Assembly (NCBI GenBank): GCA_027307115.1
Contig: DAHUXN010000074.1
Span: 1-44,632, forward strand
Direction: 5' to 3'
DNA length: 44,632 nt
DNA from: Acidobacteriota bacterium
GTDB taxonomy: Bacteria; Acidobacteriota; Terriglobia; Acidiferrales; UBA7541
A model generated the notes under the pieces. It was not told where the DNA came from and searched no databases. It was given only the letters and a program-made list of their open reading frames with translations. Numbering within the stretch: position 1 is the first letter of the stretch; each line of letters starts with the position of its first letter. A program made the translations under genes and the position numbers. Shown piece by piece: positions 33,542 to 42,844 of this stretch.

Positions 33542-35479
33542 ATGGCCTCCATACAAATCACACTGCCGGACGGGGCAAGGCGCGAAGTTGCTCAAGGCAC
33601 CACTCCCGCGGAAATCGCGCGGCAAATTTCGCCCCGACTAGAAAAAGAGGCGCTCGTTGCTCGCGTCGACGGCGAATTGTGGGACCTTTCTCGCCCCCTC
33701 GATCAAAATACTTCGCTCGCGATTCTGACTCCCAAAGACCCCGAGGCGATTCAGGTGTTGCGCCATTCCGCAGCGCATCTGCTTGCCGCCGCGGTCATCG
33801 AGCTCTTCCCGAACGTAAAATTGGGCATCGGCCCGCCCATCGACAATGGCTTCTTCTACGATTTTGTTCGCGACGAACCATTCACTCCCGAAGACCTGGA
33901 ACGCATAGAGAAAAAGATGCGCGAGCTCGCTTCCCAGAATATTCCAAACGAGCGCAGACTGCTGCCCAAGCCGGAAGCGTTGAAGTTTTATCGCGACGCG
34001 CGGCAGGAATTCAAATGCGAGCTGATCGAGGAAAAAGCCATCGAGCCCATGGTGTCGTTTTACGCCACGGGAAAATTCATCGACTTCTGCAAGGGCCCGC
34101 ACATCCCATCGACTGGCCGCATCAAGGCGTTCAAATTGATGAACGTCGCCGGCGCGTACTGGAAAGGACACGAAGGCAATCCGCAGATGCAGCGGATCTA
34201 CGCCGCGTGCTTTTACACCCAGGCCGAGCTCGACGAATATCTGCATAAGCTCGAAGAAGCAAGGCGCCGCGACCATCGCAAGCTCGGGCAGGAGCTCGAT
34301 CTTTTCAGCATTCAAGATGAAGCTGGCCCCGGCCTGATTTTTTGGCATCCCAAAGGCGGTCTGATCCGCACGATCGTCGAGGATTGGTTGCGCGCGGAAC
34401 TACTGCGTCGCGGCTACGATTTAGTTTTCACTCCGCATGTGATGCGCCTCGATTTATGGAAGACCAGCGGGCACACCGGGTTCTATCGCGACAGCATGTT
34501 CAGTCCCATCGAAATCGAGAAAGCCGATTACCAGATCAAGCCGATGAACTGCCCCGGCCACATTCTGATTTACAAGTCGCATCTGCGCAGCTATCGCGAC
34601 TTGCCGCTACGATATGCCGAACTGGGCACGGTTTATCGTTACGAGCGTTCGGGCGTGCTGCACGGGCTGCTGCGGGTGCGCGGCTTCACCCAGGACGATT
34701 CGCACATTTTCTGCCGGCCTGACCAGATCGAATCCGAGGTTGCGGGCTGCCTGGACTTCGCATTTGCCGTGATGAAGACCTTCGGCTTCGACCGTTACGA
34801 GGTCGAGCTTTCCGAATGGAACGCCGCGCATCCGGAAAATTACGCCGGCAAAGCGGAAGACTGGAATCGTGCCACAGCCGCGCTCTCCGATACTCTCCAG
34901 CGCATGAAGATTCCGTACAAGCGCATCGAAGGTGAAGCTGCGTTCTACGGTCCAAAGATCGATGTGAAATTAATCGACGCGATTGGACGTCCGTGGCAAC
35001 TAACCACCGTCCAATTCGATTTCAATTTGCCCGCACGCTTTGCCCTTGAATATGTCGGCGAGGACGGCGCACGTCACCAGCCTCTAATGGTTCATCGCGC
35101 GTTGCTCGGCTCGGTCGAGCGTTTCTTCGGAATTCTCATCGAACATTACGCGGGCGCATTTCCAGTATGGCTTGCGCCCGTTCAGGCGAGCGTGCTGCCG
35201 CTCAGTGAGAAATTTACGGACTACGCGAAAGGTGTGCAGGGAAAATTACGCGTGGCGGGCGTTCGCGTGCATCTCGACGACCGCAACGAAAAGCTTCAGG
35301 CGAAAATCCGCGATGCGCAACTCCAAAAAATTCCCTACATGCTAATTGTCGGCGCCAAAGAGGCCGAATCCGGCGCCGTTTCCGTGCGCCATCGTTCCAA
35401 GGGCGACCTCGGCCCGCAGCCGCTCGATCAGTTCATTGCCGCGCTGCGCAACGAAATCGAAACCAAAACGCACGACTGA
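33542..35479 (+). CDS. thrS: Threonine-tRNA ligase
   Basis: ThrRS charges tRNA-Thr and edits mischarged Ser-tRNA. The 645-residue protein has all domains: TGS (about 1-62), the editing domain with H75/H79 in LRHSAAHLL and FCKGPHIPSTG, class II motif 1 near HVMRLDLWKTSGH, the zinc-site cysteine in PMNCPGH, motif 2 (YRYERSGVLHGLLRVRGFTQDD), motif 3 (PLMVHRALLGSVERF), and the anticodon-binding domain from about 535 on. The ATG at 33542 starts the TGS fold; the frame extends 15 codons further without support. Confidence 0.96.
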   Translation: MASIQITLPDGARREVAQGTTPAEIARQISPRLEKEALVARVDGELWDLSRPLDQNTSLAILTPKDPEAIQVLRHSAAHLLAAAVIELFPNVKLGIGPPIDNGFFYDFVRDEPFTPEDLERIEKKMRELASQNIPNERRLLPKPEALKFYRDARQEFKCELIEEKAIEPMVSFYATGKFIDFCKGPHIPSTGRIKAFKLMNVAGAYWKGHEGNPQMQRIYAACFYTQAELDEYLHKLEEARRRDHRKLGQELDLFSIQDEAGPGLIFWHPKGGLIRTIVEDWLRAELLRRGYDLVFTPHVMRLDLWKTSGHTGFYRDSMFSPIEIEKADYQIKPMNCPGHILIYKSHLRSYRDLPLRYAELGTVYRYERSGVLHGLLRVRGFTQDDSHIFCRPDQIESEVAGCLDFAFAVMKTFGFDRYEVELSEWNAAHPENYAGKAEDWNRATAALSDTLQRMKIPYKRIEGEAAFYGPKIDVKLIDAIGRPWQLTTVQFDFNLPARFALEYVGEDGARHQPLMVHRALLGSVERFFGILIEHYAGAFPVWLAPVQASVLPLSEKFTDYAKGVQGKLRVAGVRVHLDDRNEKLQAKIRDAQLQKIPYMLIVGAKEAESGAVSVRHRSKGDLGPQPLDQFIAALRNEIETKTHD

Positions 35480-35497
35480 GATGGCCGTTCTCCGCCA

Positions 35498-36049
35498 ATG
35501 AAGATTCAGATTCGCCACGCAGTTTCCGCGGATATTCCCGCTCTGCGCGAATTGATCGACGCTTCCGTACGCGGATTGCAGGCGCGGGATTACGCGCCGG
35601 CTCAAATTGAGCTGGCGTTGAAGACGGTCTACGGCGCGGATAGCCAGTTGATCGCGGACGGAACATATTTCGTTGCGGCGATTAAATCTTCCGAGAAGAA
35701 TGACTCCGCAATCGTCGGGTGCGGAGGCTGGAGCAAACGCAAGACGCTCTATGGCGGCGATCATTGGACGGGACGGCAGGATACGCTACTGGATCCGGCT
35801 CGCGATGCCGCAAAAATTCGCGCCTTCTTCATACATCCCGCGTGGGCGCGGCGGGGCATCGGCGGCATGATCCTTGAAACGTGCGAATCTGCTGCAAGGT
35901 CCGCAGGCTTCACCCGCTTCGAAATGGGCGCAACGCTGACGGGCGTTCCGTTTTATCGCGCAAGGGGTTACGTTGAATTGGAACACCTTGAGGTCCCGCT
36001 GCCGGATGGCCTCTCGCTTCGCATTGTGCGCATGGCTAAGCACGCCTAG
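35498..36049 (+). CDS. GNAT-family N-acetyltransferase
   Basis: The 183-residue protein begins MKIQIRHAVSADIPALRELID, typical for GNAT. It carries the acetyl-CoA motif A as IRAFFIHPAWARRGIGGMIL (about 108-127), followed by the C-terminal FYRARGYVELE. The acceptor is unknown. It starts 18 bases behind thrS and is probably co-transcribed with it. Confidence 0.88.
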   Translation: MKIQIRHAVSADIPALRELIDASVRGLQARDYAPAQIELALKTVYGADSQLIADGTYFVAAIKSSEKNDSAIVGCGGWSKRKTLYGGDHWTGRQDTLLDPARDAAKIRAFFIHPAWARRGIGGMILETCESAARSAGFTRFEMGATLTGVPFYRARGYVELEHLEVPLPDGLSLRIVRMAKHA

Positions 36050-36106
36050 GCGCAAACGTCCTCAACGATGCGGCTGTTTGCGGCGGTCTGTGGTATCTTC
36101 ACCGAA

Positions 36107-37180
36107 ATGCCTGACACTATTCCTGTAGTGATTCGCGAAGAAAAGCCTGTGCGCACCGCCGCCGTCAGCGCGCGAATTATCGCCGCTGGAATCGTGATCG
36201 CGTTCTGCTACCTGGCGTCAAGCGTAGTGATGACGCTGCTGGTGGCGATTCTCCTGGCCTATTTTCTCGACCCGGTTGTGGTATGGCTCGAACTATTCCG
36301 CTTGCCGAGGGCACTGGGCTCACTTGTGGTGTTGGTTCTGGCGATTGCGCTGCTTTTTTTTCTTGGATCTTCGCTGGTGAGCCGTGTGGACCAATTTGGC
36401 GCGGACTGGCCGCTGTATCGCGCCCCCCTCCGCGCCGTCACCAGCGGCGTCGAACGGCGGCTGAATTTGCTCGAGTCTCGCGTCAACGAAATTTCTCCGC
36501 AGCAACGCGAGCCGCGCACGATCACCGTAACGGAATTGCATCCCGTCCGTGATGCGCTTCTGCGCCGCGTCGGATCTCTCTACACGGCATTGTTCGCGGC
36601 GACCTTCGTGCCATTCCTCGTTTTTTTTATGCTGGTGGGCAAGCGAAAAATCTGGCACGGGACCATGGAGTTATTTCCCATGGGGCGCCGGACACCCGTA
36701 AAAATTGCTCTTTCCGAAGTCAGCAACATGCTGCGCAGCTATGTGGTGGGGACGGCACTGGTGGGGCTGATTCTTGTTCTAGCGAGTTGGGCATTTTTCT
36801 GGGCGATGGGCTTGGATTTTTCCTTCCTCACCGCGCTCGTTTCCGGCTTGCTGAACCTCGTACCCTATCTTGGCATGGTGCTTGCCTGGATTCCGCCCGC
36901 GCTCATTGGTTTGAAGCAGTTTCATAGCGTGGGCCCATTCCTCTTGATTTGCGGAGTGCTAGGATTCTTTCATTTGATGGCGGCGAATTATCTGCTGCCC
37001 GCGTTCGCGGGACGCCGTGTCCATTTGAACGCCGTGTCAGTCACTGTTGCGCTGCTTTTCTGGGGCTGGATGTGGGGCGCGCTCGGATTGGTGCTCGCAA
37101 TTCCCATCACGGGAACGATCAAAGTCGTTTGCGACCACGTGCAAGGTTGGGAGCCCGTGGGAAAGTGGCTGGGCGAGTGA
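36107..37180 (+). CDS. AI-2E/PerM-family membrane transporter
   Basis: The product, about 357 residues, has two N-terminal hydrophobic helices (VSARIIAAGIVIAFCYLASS, SVVMTLLVAILLAYFLDPVV), a third helix, a long amphipathic segment of about 100 residues with coiled-coil character, and four to five C-terminal helices. Family hallmarks are LAYFLDPVVVWLE near the start and NLVPYLGMVLAWIPPALIG with AIPITGTIKVV near the end. Members transport small molecules; AI-2 export and Na/H exchange are reported for some. The ATG at 36107 lies 57 bases behind the acetyltransferase stop. Confidence 0.88.
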   Translation: MPDTIPVVIREEKPVRTAAVSARIIAAGIVIAFCYLASSVVMTLLVAILLAYFLDPVVVWLELFRLPRALGSLVVLVLAIALLFFLGSSLVSRVDQFGADWPLYRAPLRAVTSGVERRLNLLESRVNEISPQQREPRTITVTELHPVRDALLRRVGSLYTALFAATFVPFLVFFMLVGKRKIWHGTMELFPMGRRTPVKIALSEVSNMLRSYVVGTALVGLILVLASWAFFWAMGLDFSFLTALVSGLLNLVPYLGMVLAWIPPALIGLKQFHSVGPFLLICGVLGFFHLMAANYLLPAFAGRRVHLNAVSVTVALLFWGWMWGALGLVLAIPITGTIKVVCDHVQGWEPVGKWLGE

Positions 37181-37239
37181 CATTTGGTTTCCAATTGAGC
37201 AGCAGGAACTCGATCTTCTGTCCTGTTATCGTGTGCTGT

Positions 37240-37905
37240 TCAACCGAATCGCGCGCGCAAACGCGAGACGACGCCACCAAGCGATGCAGCGTCGGGCGAT
37301 TGCTGAAACAGGCGTATCGCGGCAACACCTGCCGCGCCGGCGCGCAAGCAAGTCCCCGCATTTTCCTCGTCGATGCCGCCTATGGCCAGCACCGGAATCT
37401 GAACTCTCCCGCAGACTTCGGCAAGCTTGCCAACACCCTGCGGTGCGCCAAACTTCATCTTGGAGGGCGACTCGTATACGGGCCCGAAGAAAATATAATT
37501 CCCGCCCGAACGTTCGGCTGCGATGGCCTCTTGAACATCATGACATGACGCGCCAACGATAAAATCCGGCTCGGCGTTTCCGGCGCGGCACCATTGAACA
37601 GTTTCGGCAACCGGAATCGAAGCGCCACCCAGATGCACGCCGGCTGCACCCGCCGCGATTGCAACATCGAGCCGGTCGTTTACTATGACGCGTGTATGAG
37701 CATTCGCATCTTGAGTTACCGCGATGACTCGGCGAGTAAGCTCCAGCAATTCGTGCGACGACAAGTCTTTTTCGCGGATCTGGATCCAATCAACGCCGAC
37801 AGCGACGGCACTCTGGATACGTACGAGTAAATCGTCGGTGGAACCAGCGCTTGAGGCTCGCTGACTTCGCAGGAGATGCCGGTCGGTCACATAACAGAGA
37901 AGCAT
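37240..37905 (-). CDS. thiE: Thiamine-phosphate synthase
   Basis: ThiE joins the thiazole and pyrimidine halves into thiamine phosphate. The 221-residue TIM barrel has YVTDRHLL at the start, VDWIQIREKDLSS, VNDRLDVAIAAGAAGVHLGG (the product-binding strand), IVGASCHDVQEAI, YIFFGPVYESPSKM and VLAIGGID near the end, all in the family order. The ATG at 37905 opens the first strand. The gene lies 16 bases behind a small membrane protein gene and two genes behind the TPR protein. No other thiamine gene and no TPP riboswitch were found nearby. Confidence 0.92.
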   Translation of the reverse strand: MLLCYVTDRHLLRSQRASSAGSTDDLLVRIQSAVAVGVDWIQIREKDLSSHELLELTRRVIAVTQDANAHTRVIVNDRLDVAIAAGAAGVHLGGASIPVAETVQWCRAGNAEPDFIVGASCHDVQEAIAAERSGGNYIFFGPVYESPSKMKFGAPQGVGKLAEVCGRVQIPVLAIGGIDEENAGTCLRAGAAGVAAIRLFQQSPDAASLGGVVSRLRARFG

Positions 37906-37921
37906 GTGCGTAGCCGTGGAG

Positions 37922-38167
37922 TTAATTGCTCGGCGTAACTGCCGTTCGTTTGCGCCGGAACGAATCGACGGCGAGCACGGCATCCACCACGCCCAGCCCG
38001 GAAATCGCGCCGCGAACGTAAGGATTAAGCAGAATTGGTATCAGTGACGGATAGTGATTGAGAAAATAATTTGTCTCCCAGAACGTCGACCATGGGATGA
38101 GGATAATCAGCAAACCCATTTCGAGCCACAGAAGAAGCAGCAGCACGCGTAGGAGACGGTTGGCCAA
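37922..38167 (-). CDS. Small membrane protein, two transmembrane helices
   Basis: The 81-residue product has a hydrophobic start (LLRVLLLLLWLEMGLLIILIPW), a short loop, a second apolar region (LIPILLNPYVRGAISGLGVVDAVLAV) and a basic tail. The family is not recognised. The proposed start is TTG at 38165-38167, six bases behind the TPR gene stop; there is no clear Shine-Dalgarno sequence. An ATG further in would remove most of the first helix. It lies between the TPR gene and thiE on the same strand with short gaps, which supports a real gene. Confidence 0.6.
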   Translation of the reverse strand: MANRLLRVLLLLLWLEMGLLIILIPWSTFWETNYFLNHYPSLIPILLNPYVRGAISGLGVVDAVLAVDSFRRKRTAVTPSN

Positions 38168-38172
38168 TGGGA

Positions 38173-40710
38173 TCAGTTTTTTTGCAGAGTTGCAATGCGC
38201 TCCGCGACGTCACGGTAGTCGATGTTCATCGCATAAACCTGCCGGAAACTATCGAGCGCCGCTCGGCTGTTGCCTGCTTGCTCTTCTGCCAAGCCCAAAT
38301 CATACCGCAAAGCGAGAACTGTTTCTGGATCAAGTCCCGGAAGTTCCAGCGCGCGTTGGTACCACAGCGCGGCGATCTTGGGCTCCTGCTTCTCCATAAA
38401 AACCAGCCCAAGAAGCGTGGCGCATTGCATCGAATAGCGGAAGGGTCGCCCTTCCTGAATCGCTTTCGCGACTCTTTGAAATTCGCCGATGGCCTCATCG
38501 AGCAAACCCATCTCACGATACGCGATGCCGAGATTGTAATGTGTCTCGAGGTCTTCGTCCTCGTCTTTCTCTCCCATCTCGCCGAGTTCGCTGCGGAATT
38601 CCTGAAAAACTTCGCTTAGCTCGTTTTTTCCGCCAGGCACGACCGATTCGACCTCAGGAACAGGCTCATCGACATGCTGCGGTTTTGTTTCTGCGGGCGC
38701 TTCCACAGCGGAAGTTTCCAGACCCTCTACTTCCGCGACGAGCTGGTCGAGAAAGCCCTCCGTGGTTGTGGCTTCATTATTCGCGTTGGGCGTTTCAGAA
38801 ACCAGCTCGAGTTCGAATTCCGCCGCGTCCGGCTCCGTTGGTTCGACTGCCGCTACAGGAACCTGAGCTTCGACATTGTCTGCAGGTTGTTTGGGTACAT
38901 CACCAACAGCTTCAGCGCTTTCTGACGCCGTTAAGTTGGCCCACTCGTCCGAAAGGTCGATTTCGTGCCCGCTCGCTCGAGTAGGCCCTGCAACCTCGGC
39001 GGGTGAGGAGGTCGCTGCCGATTCCGCAGGGATCTCGTGTTTCGCCGGGGCCGCCGGAACGGAGAACTCCGCCGGGGCGGAGGCGGTAGGGCGGGAGGCG
39101 GTCTGGGCTGCAGCGAGCTCTTCGTCGGTCGCGCCTGAGGCACGCTGGAAGCGACGACGCAGTTCTGTAAAACGCTCCGCATTTATTGTGTCGCCACGCT
39201 GCGTGTAAATCTGCTCAAGTTGCGCTGCCAATTCGGCGGTTCGTCGGTCATCCCCTGCGCCAAGGTTCAAATCGAGCAGTCGCTCAAGCGTAGGCGCGTG
39301 TCCCGGTACGCGTTGCAAAATATTATCGAGCAACTGGATGGCTTTTTGCGTCAGCCCATAACTCGAAAACAAATCCACGTCAGTGAGAGATTGGGAAACG
39401 AAACGCTGCGTTTCATCATCGAGCCCGAGGTCGTTCGCGGGCGTGGCAGGCGGAACCGGTGTGGCAGTGCCGATCAGCGGAGTCGGCGGCGCGGGCTCCT
39501 GCGGGAAAATGTCGTCAAGGTCAGCCGGCGCGGCGGAGGGATGACCAAGGTTCTTGCGCACTTGGGCCAGGCGTTGCCGCGCAAATTCATTGTCCGGCTC
39601 GCGTTCGAGCAACTCGTTCAGCGTGGCTTCCGCGCGATCGGATTTCCCGGCATTCGCATAAGCGTCGGCCAGTTGCGATTGCATCTCGGAGAGATTGTTG
39701 TTTCCCATGCGGCGGTACAGGTCGACGAGCCATTCCACCGGCTCGATACGTTCCTGCAACCGTTCCGAGACAGCCTTGAGCACTTTAGCCAGGTGTTCCT
39801 GATTTCCAGAAGCGATCGCCGATTCGCGAATTCCGTCAATCAGTTGTAGCGCGGCATCCTGGTCGTCCGCTTCAATCAGGGTGCTGGCAACGCGCAATAC
39901 CAGCACGTATTTTTCCGCACCCTGTAATGCAGCATGCTGGACCACCTCGACAGCGCGCTCGTTTTTTCCGCCCTTCAGGCAAATATCGACCTGCAATCCG
40001 AGAATTTCCGAATTCGAGTCCGCATCCGGCAGGGTCGCGAGTGTCTTCAACGCTCCATCGGTGTCGCCCGCTATACCGAGCATGCGGGCCTTCAGGAGCA
40101 GGGCGGTGGAGTTGCCAGGTTCTGCGGCGAGCGCGGCATCGATTGTTTTTTGCGCTTCGGCGGCGTCTCCGTGCTCATGCAAGTATCGTGCAAAGTGCAA
40201 ATACGTATTCGCCGCTTCTTTTTTCTGGCCCATCGCTATGTACAGCTCGGCCAGACGCCGCTGCACGCGCGGATTATCGGGCTCGACTTCGAGCAGTCGG
40301 CGCAAAACTTCGACGGCTTTCGCGGTTTGGTTGGCTTTCAGGTGTGCTTCGGCGAGTTGTAAAAAAATCGGCCGCGCTTCGCTCAGAATCCCCTGTTGCA
40401 CGTAAAGATTCGCAAGTTTTTCGAGCGGCTGCGTTTCGTTTGGGGCCAGCTTCGAAATCTTTTTGTAAATCGCGATGGCCTTGCTGTTGAATCCATCGTT
40501 GAGATAGAGCTGCGCCAGGCGCTCGAAATATTCCACGGCCTGCGGCATGCTATTCTGCCGCACGAAAAGATCCCCAACGGTCATTAGTACGACCTGATCG
40601 TTCGGATCGCTCCGCAGGATCGTCTGATATTCCTGAATCGCCTGGGCAACCTTGCCCTGATTCAGCGATTTCAGCGCCGATTCCATGACCTTGGCTTTAT
40701 TCATTGCCAT
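38173..40710 (-). CDS. Large TPR-repeat protein
   Basis: The 845-residue protein has three repeat blocks. The N-terminal block (about 5-400) begins MESALKSLNQGKVAQAIQEYQTILRSDPND and has many 34-residue TPR units. A short linker rich in Pro and Asp follows (about 400-425), then a few repeats around 430-520. Next comes a long acidic Ala/Pro/Glu-rich linker (about 525-730). The C-terminal TPR block contains THYNLGIAYREMGLLDEAIGEF. No signal peptide is seen, so it is cytoplasmic. It is likely a scaffold for protein assemblies; the partner is unknown. Confidence 0.85.
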   Translation of the reverse strand: MAMNKAKVMESALKSLNQGKVAQAIQEYQTILRSDPNDQVVLMTVGDLFVRQNSMPQAVEYFERLAQLYLNDGFNSKAIAIYKKISKLAPNETQPLEKLANLYVQQGILSEARPIFLQLAEAHLKANQTAKAVEVLRRLLEVEPDNPRVQRRLAELYIAMGQKKEAANTYLHFARYLHEHGDAAEAQKTIDAALAAEPGNSTALLLKARMLGIAGDTDGALKTLATLPDADSNSEILGLQVDICLKGGKNERAVEVVQHAALQGAEKYVLVLRVASTLIEADDQDAALQLIDGIRESAIASGNQEHLAKVLKAVSERLQERIEPVEWLVDLYRRMGNNNLSEMQSQLADAYANAGKSDRAEATLNELLEREPDNEFARQRLAQVRKNLGHPSAAPADLDDIFPQEPAPPTPLIGTATPVPPATPANDLGLDDETQRFVSQSLTDVDLFSSYGLTQKAIQLLDNILQRVPGHAPTLERLLDLNLGAGDDRRTAELAAQLEQIYTQRGDTINAERFTELRRRFQRASGATDEELAAAQTASRPTASAPAEFSVPAAPAKHEIPAESAATSSPAEVAGPTRASGHEIDLSDEWANLTASESAEAVGDVPKQPADNVEAQVPVAAVEPTEPDAAEFELELVSETPNANNEATTTEGFLDQLVAEVEGLETSAVEAPAETKPQHVDEPVPEVESVVPGGKNELSEVFQEFRSELGEMGEKDEDEDLETHYNLGIAYREMGLLDEAIGEFQRVAKAIQEGRPFRYSMQCATLLGLVFMEKQEPKIAALWYQRALELPGLDPETVLALRYDLGLAEEQAGNSRAALDSFRQVYAMNIDYRDVAERIATLQKN

Positions 40711-40749
40711 GCGTCTTTCGATGCCCCCAAGCCGCGTGCTTGTAGCGGA

Positions 40750-40764
40750 CGCCCAGACTGGGCG
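40750..40764. repeat. Palindrome between rnhB and the TPR gene
   Basis: CGCCCAG-A-CTGGGCG is a perfect 15-base palindrome. A second dyad, GCGCT-TT-AGCGC, follows on its right. The 219-base gap here (40711-40929) holds no gene. The dyads lack a T-run and look like a dispersed intergenic element. Confidence 0.4.
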
Positions 40765-40929
40765 CTTTAGCGCGAGTTCCTCGAAGCTAGGCTACGGTAG
40801 CACACGCGAAAAACAAGGGTCAACGCACTGCCGCGCATGCGTGTAAGAACTCGACAACACCCGAATGAAGCGCAGGTCCCTCTAGCACAGCTCTACTTGT
40901 AGGCGATCCCGCAAGAGGCAAGCGAAGAG

Positions 40930-41676
40930 TTAATCGAGCACAGGAGCGATTGTGACAGGCGACCCAGTCGTCGAAGGTGAAGCGGCTGCCGCGGCGCTTG
41001 TGGCGGACGCGATCACTGCGGGAATTTCCCCGAGGGGCAGCGGCTCTTGCGTGGCATGCGCGGCCCAGCAAGTCGATTCGCGCACCGGCGCATACGAAAA
41101 GCGGTGCAGAGGCGTCGGGCCGTAACGTTTCAGCGCCTCCAGGTGGTCCGGAGTGCTGTAACCGCGGTTTTGCGCCAGGCCGTACTGCGGATAGAGCTGG
41201 TCGAAGTCGTCCATCAAATGATCGCGCTCGACCTTGGCAAGAATCGACGCCGCCGCAATCGAAATCGACCGCGCGTCGCCGTGAATCAGCGCTTTCTGTT
41301 CGATGGGCAGCGGCAACTCCATCGCGTCAATTAGCAGGTAATCCGCGGCGGGACGAATATTTTCAACGGCGGCGAGCATTGCCTGGCGGCTGGCTTGATA
41401 GATATTCCACGCATCGATGCGGCTCGCGTCGATTTCCGCGACAGCCCATGCCAGCGCGTGCTCGCGAATGCGCTGCGCCAATTCTTCGCGGCGGTCGTGC
41501 GTAAGTTTTTTCGAGTCATCAAGTCCGACGATGCGACGCCGCGGATTCAACACCACCGCCGCCGCCACCACCGGGCCGAACAGCGAGCCGCGGCCCACTT
41601 CGTCGATGCCGCAGATGCGCATCCATCCTTGCTGACGCGCCAGGCGTTCATATCGCGAAGAGCAGAGCCGCCCCAT
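40930..41676 (-). CDS. rnhB: Ribonuclease HII
   Basis: RNase HII cuts RNA in RNA-DNA hybrids and removes single ribonucleotides from DNA. The product, about 248 residues, has the metal-binding pair in ICGIDEVGRGSLFGP (D25, E26), a LDDSKKLTHDRREELA segment, the third acidic residue in LLIDAMELP and GDARSISIAAASILAKVERD near the C-terminus of the fold. After HRFSYAPVRE a low-complexity Ala/Ser/Pro tail of about 40 residues follows, not needed for activity. The ATG at 41676 is preferred over 41712 because the fold starts soon after it. Confidence 0.93.
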   Translation of the reverse strand: MGRLCSSRYERLARQQGWMRICGIDEVGRGSLFGPVVAAAVVLNPRRRIVGLDDSKKLTHDRREELAQRIREHALAWAVAEIDASRIDAWNIYQASRQAMLAAVENIRPAADYLLIDAMELPLPIEQKALIHGDARSISIAAASILAKVERDHLMDDFDQLYPQYGLAQNRGYSTPDHLEALKRYGPTPLHRFSYAPVRESTCWAAHATQEPLPLGEIPAVIASATSAAAAASPSTTGSPVTIAPVLD

Positions 41677-41809
41677 CGCGCGCGATTCTACCACAGCGGA
41701 ATTCACCGGCATCGCGAAACCATCACACGGACGTTACCACGGTAAAAAATCATCTGGAAATCTGCGCGCTGCACACCCCGCTTTGTGATATGACTCTCAA
41801 CTAAGAGCA

Positions 41810-42232
41810 ATGAAAATCCTGAATCAGGCAGCGCGCTATATCGATGCGGTGCTGTTCGCTGTTTTCGGGGCGTTCGTAATTTCGCGCCGCGATTATGGCG
41901 CCAGGTTCGCCATTGGCATGGCCATCGCGGTTTTTGGAATTGCTCTTTGGGCGGTTGCCCGCGTGCAGCTTGGTTCTTCCTTTGCGGTCACTGCGCAGGC
42001 CAAAAAACTCGTAACGACCGGACTTTATTCGCGCATTCGCAATCCGGTTTATTTCTTCGGGGGCACTGGCTATCTGGGCCTGTTTATCGCGGTGGGAAAT
42101 TGGCCGGCCCTTGCCATCTTCTTCTTGCTTTTCTTTTCCTACCAGATTCCCCGTGTCAAAAAAGAACAGAAAGTGCTTGAGCAGGCTTTTGGCGACGAGT
42201 ACCGCCGCTACAAAGCGAGCACTTGGTTTTGA
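41810..42232 (+). CDS. Isoprenylcysteine methyltransferase-like membrane protein (ICMT/PEMT family)
   Basis: The 140-residue protein has three to four hydrophobic helices and the family C-terminal SAM-binding pattern: LVTTGLYSRIRNPVYFFGGTGYLG followed, after another helix, by RVKKEQKVLEQAFGDEYRRYKAST. Bacterial members methylate small or lipid substrates in the membrane; no prenylated protein is implied. It lies in opposite orientation between rplS and rnhB, which often sit together. The start ATG has a weak AAGAG Shine-Dalgarno sequence. Confidence 0.85.
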   Translation: MKILNQAARYIDAVLFAVFGAFVISRRDYGARFAIGMAIAVFGIALWAVARVQLGSSFAVTAQAKKLVTTGLYSRIRNPVYFFGGTGYLGLFIAVGNWPALAIFFLLFFSYQIPRVKKEQKVLEQAFGDEYRRYKASTWF

Positions 42233-42247
42233 CGAAGGTGGCCTGGC

Positions 42248-42649
42248 TTACTCTGCGGACTTAACTTCGGCGGCGGCTTTTCCCGGACGTTCACGCTCCA
42301 CGCGCTTGATCCGCGCCGACTTTCCCGTCAGCCCGCGCAGATAATAAAGTTTCGCGCGGCGAACGTCGCCTTGCTGCACAACTTCAATGGAAGCGACCGT
42401 CGGCGAATGCAGCGGAAAAATGCGTTCGACGCCAATTCCGAAACTGACGCGTCGCACCGTAAAGCTCGCGCCCGCCGTATGCCCGCGCCGCTTGATCACA
42501 ACGCCTTCAAACGGCTGAACGCGCTCTTTTTCTTTCCCCGCCTCGCCTTCGCGCAGCTTCACGTGCACGCGAACCGTGTCGCCCGGCCGGAACGCCGGAA
42601 AATCCGTGCGTAGTTGAGACTCCTGCACCTTATCGATGACGCGATTCAT
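42248..42649 (-). CDS. rplS: 50S ribosomal protein L19
   Basis: L19 sits at the interface of the ribosomal subunits. The 133-residue protein has [59 protein letters not shown] and [18 protein letters not shown], all family hallmarks, and a short Lys/Ala-rich tail. In many bacteria it follows trmD and rimM; these are absent here. A TATAGT box 59 bases upstream suggests its own promoter. Confidence 0.96.
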   Translation of the reverse strand: MNRVIDKVQESQLRTDFPAFRPGDTVRVHVKLREGEAGKEKERVQPFEGVVIKRRGHTAGASFTVRRVSFGIGVERIFPLHSPTVASIEVVQQGDVRRAKLYYLRGLTGKSARIKRVERERPGKAAAEVKSAE

Positions 42650-42707
42650 GGTAAATTTTCCCGGCAGACCCGCTCAGGTGGGGCCAGCTCTATCTGCGCA
42701 ATCCCCA

Positions 42708-42713
42708 ACTATA
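42708..42713 (-). promoter_or_regulatory. -10 box of rplS
   Basis: TATAGT (five of six) on the minus strand, 59 bases before the rplS start; no convincing -35 is seen. The resulting leader would be about 50 nt. Confidence 0.4.
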
Positions 42714-42844
42714 GCGAAATCGCCCCAATTTTACCAGTGAAAGCAACCGCGTTGTTGTGACTCAGTTTCCGTTGAGCTGGCAGCGTTAATCAGGACTTAG
42801 CCTGTCCACCGTTTATCAAATTCAGTTATTCTTGGTTCCTAGGC

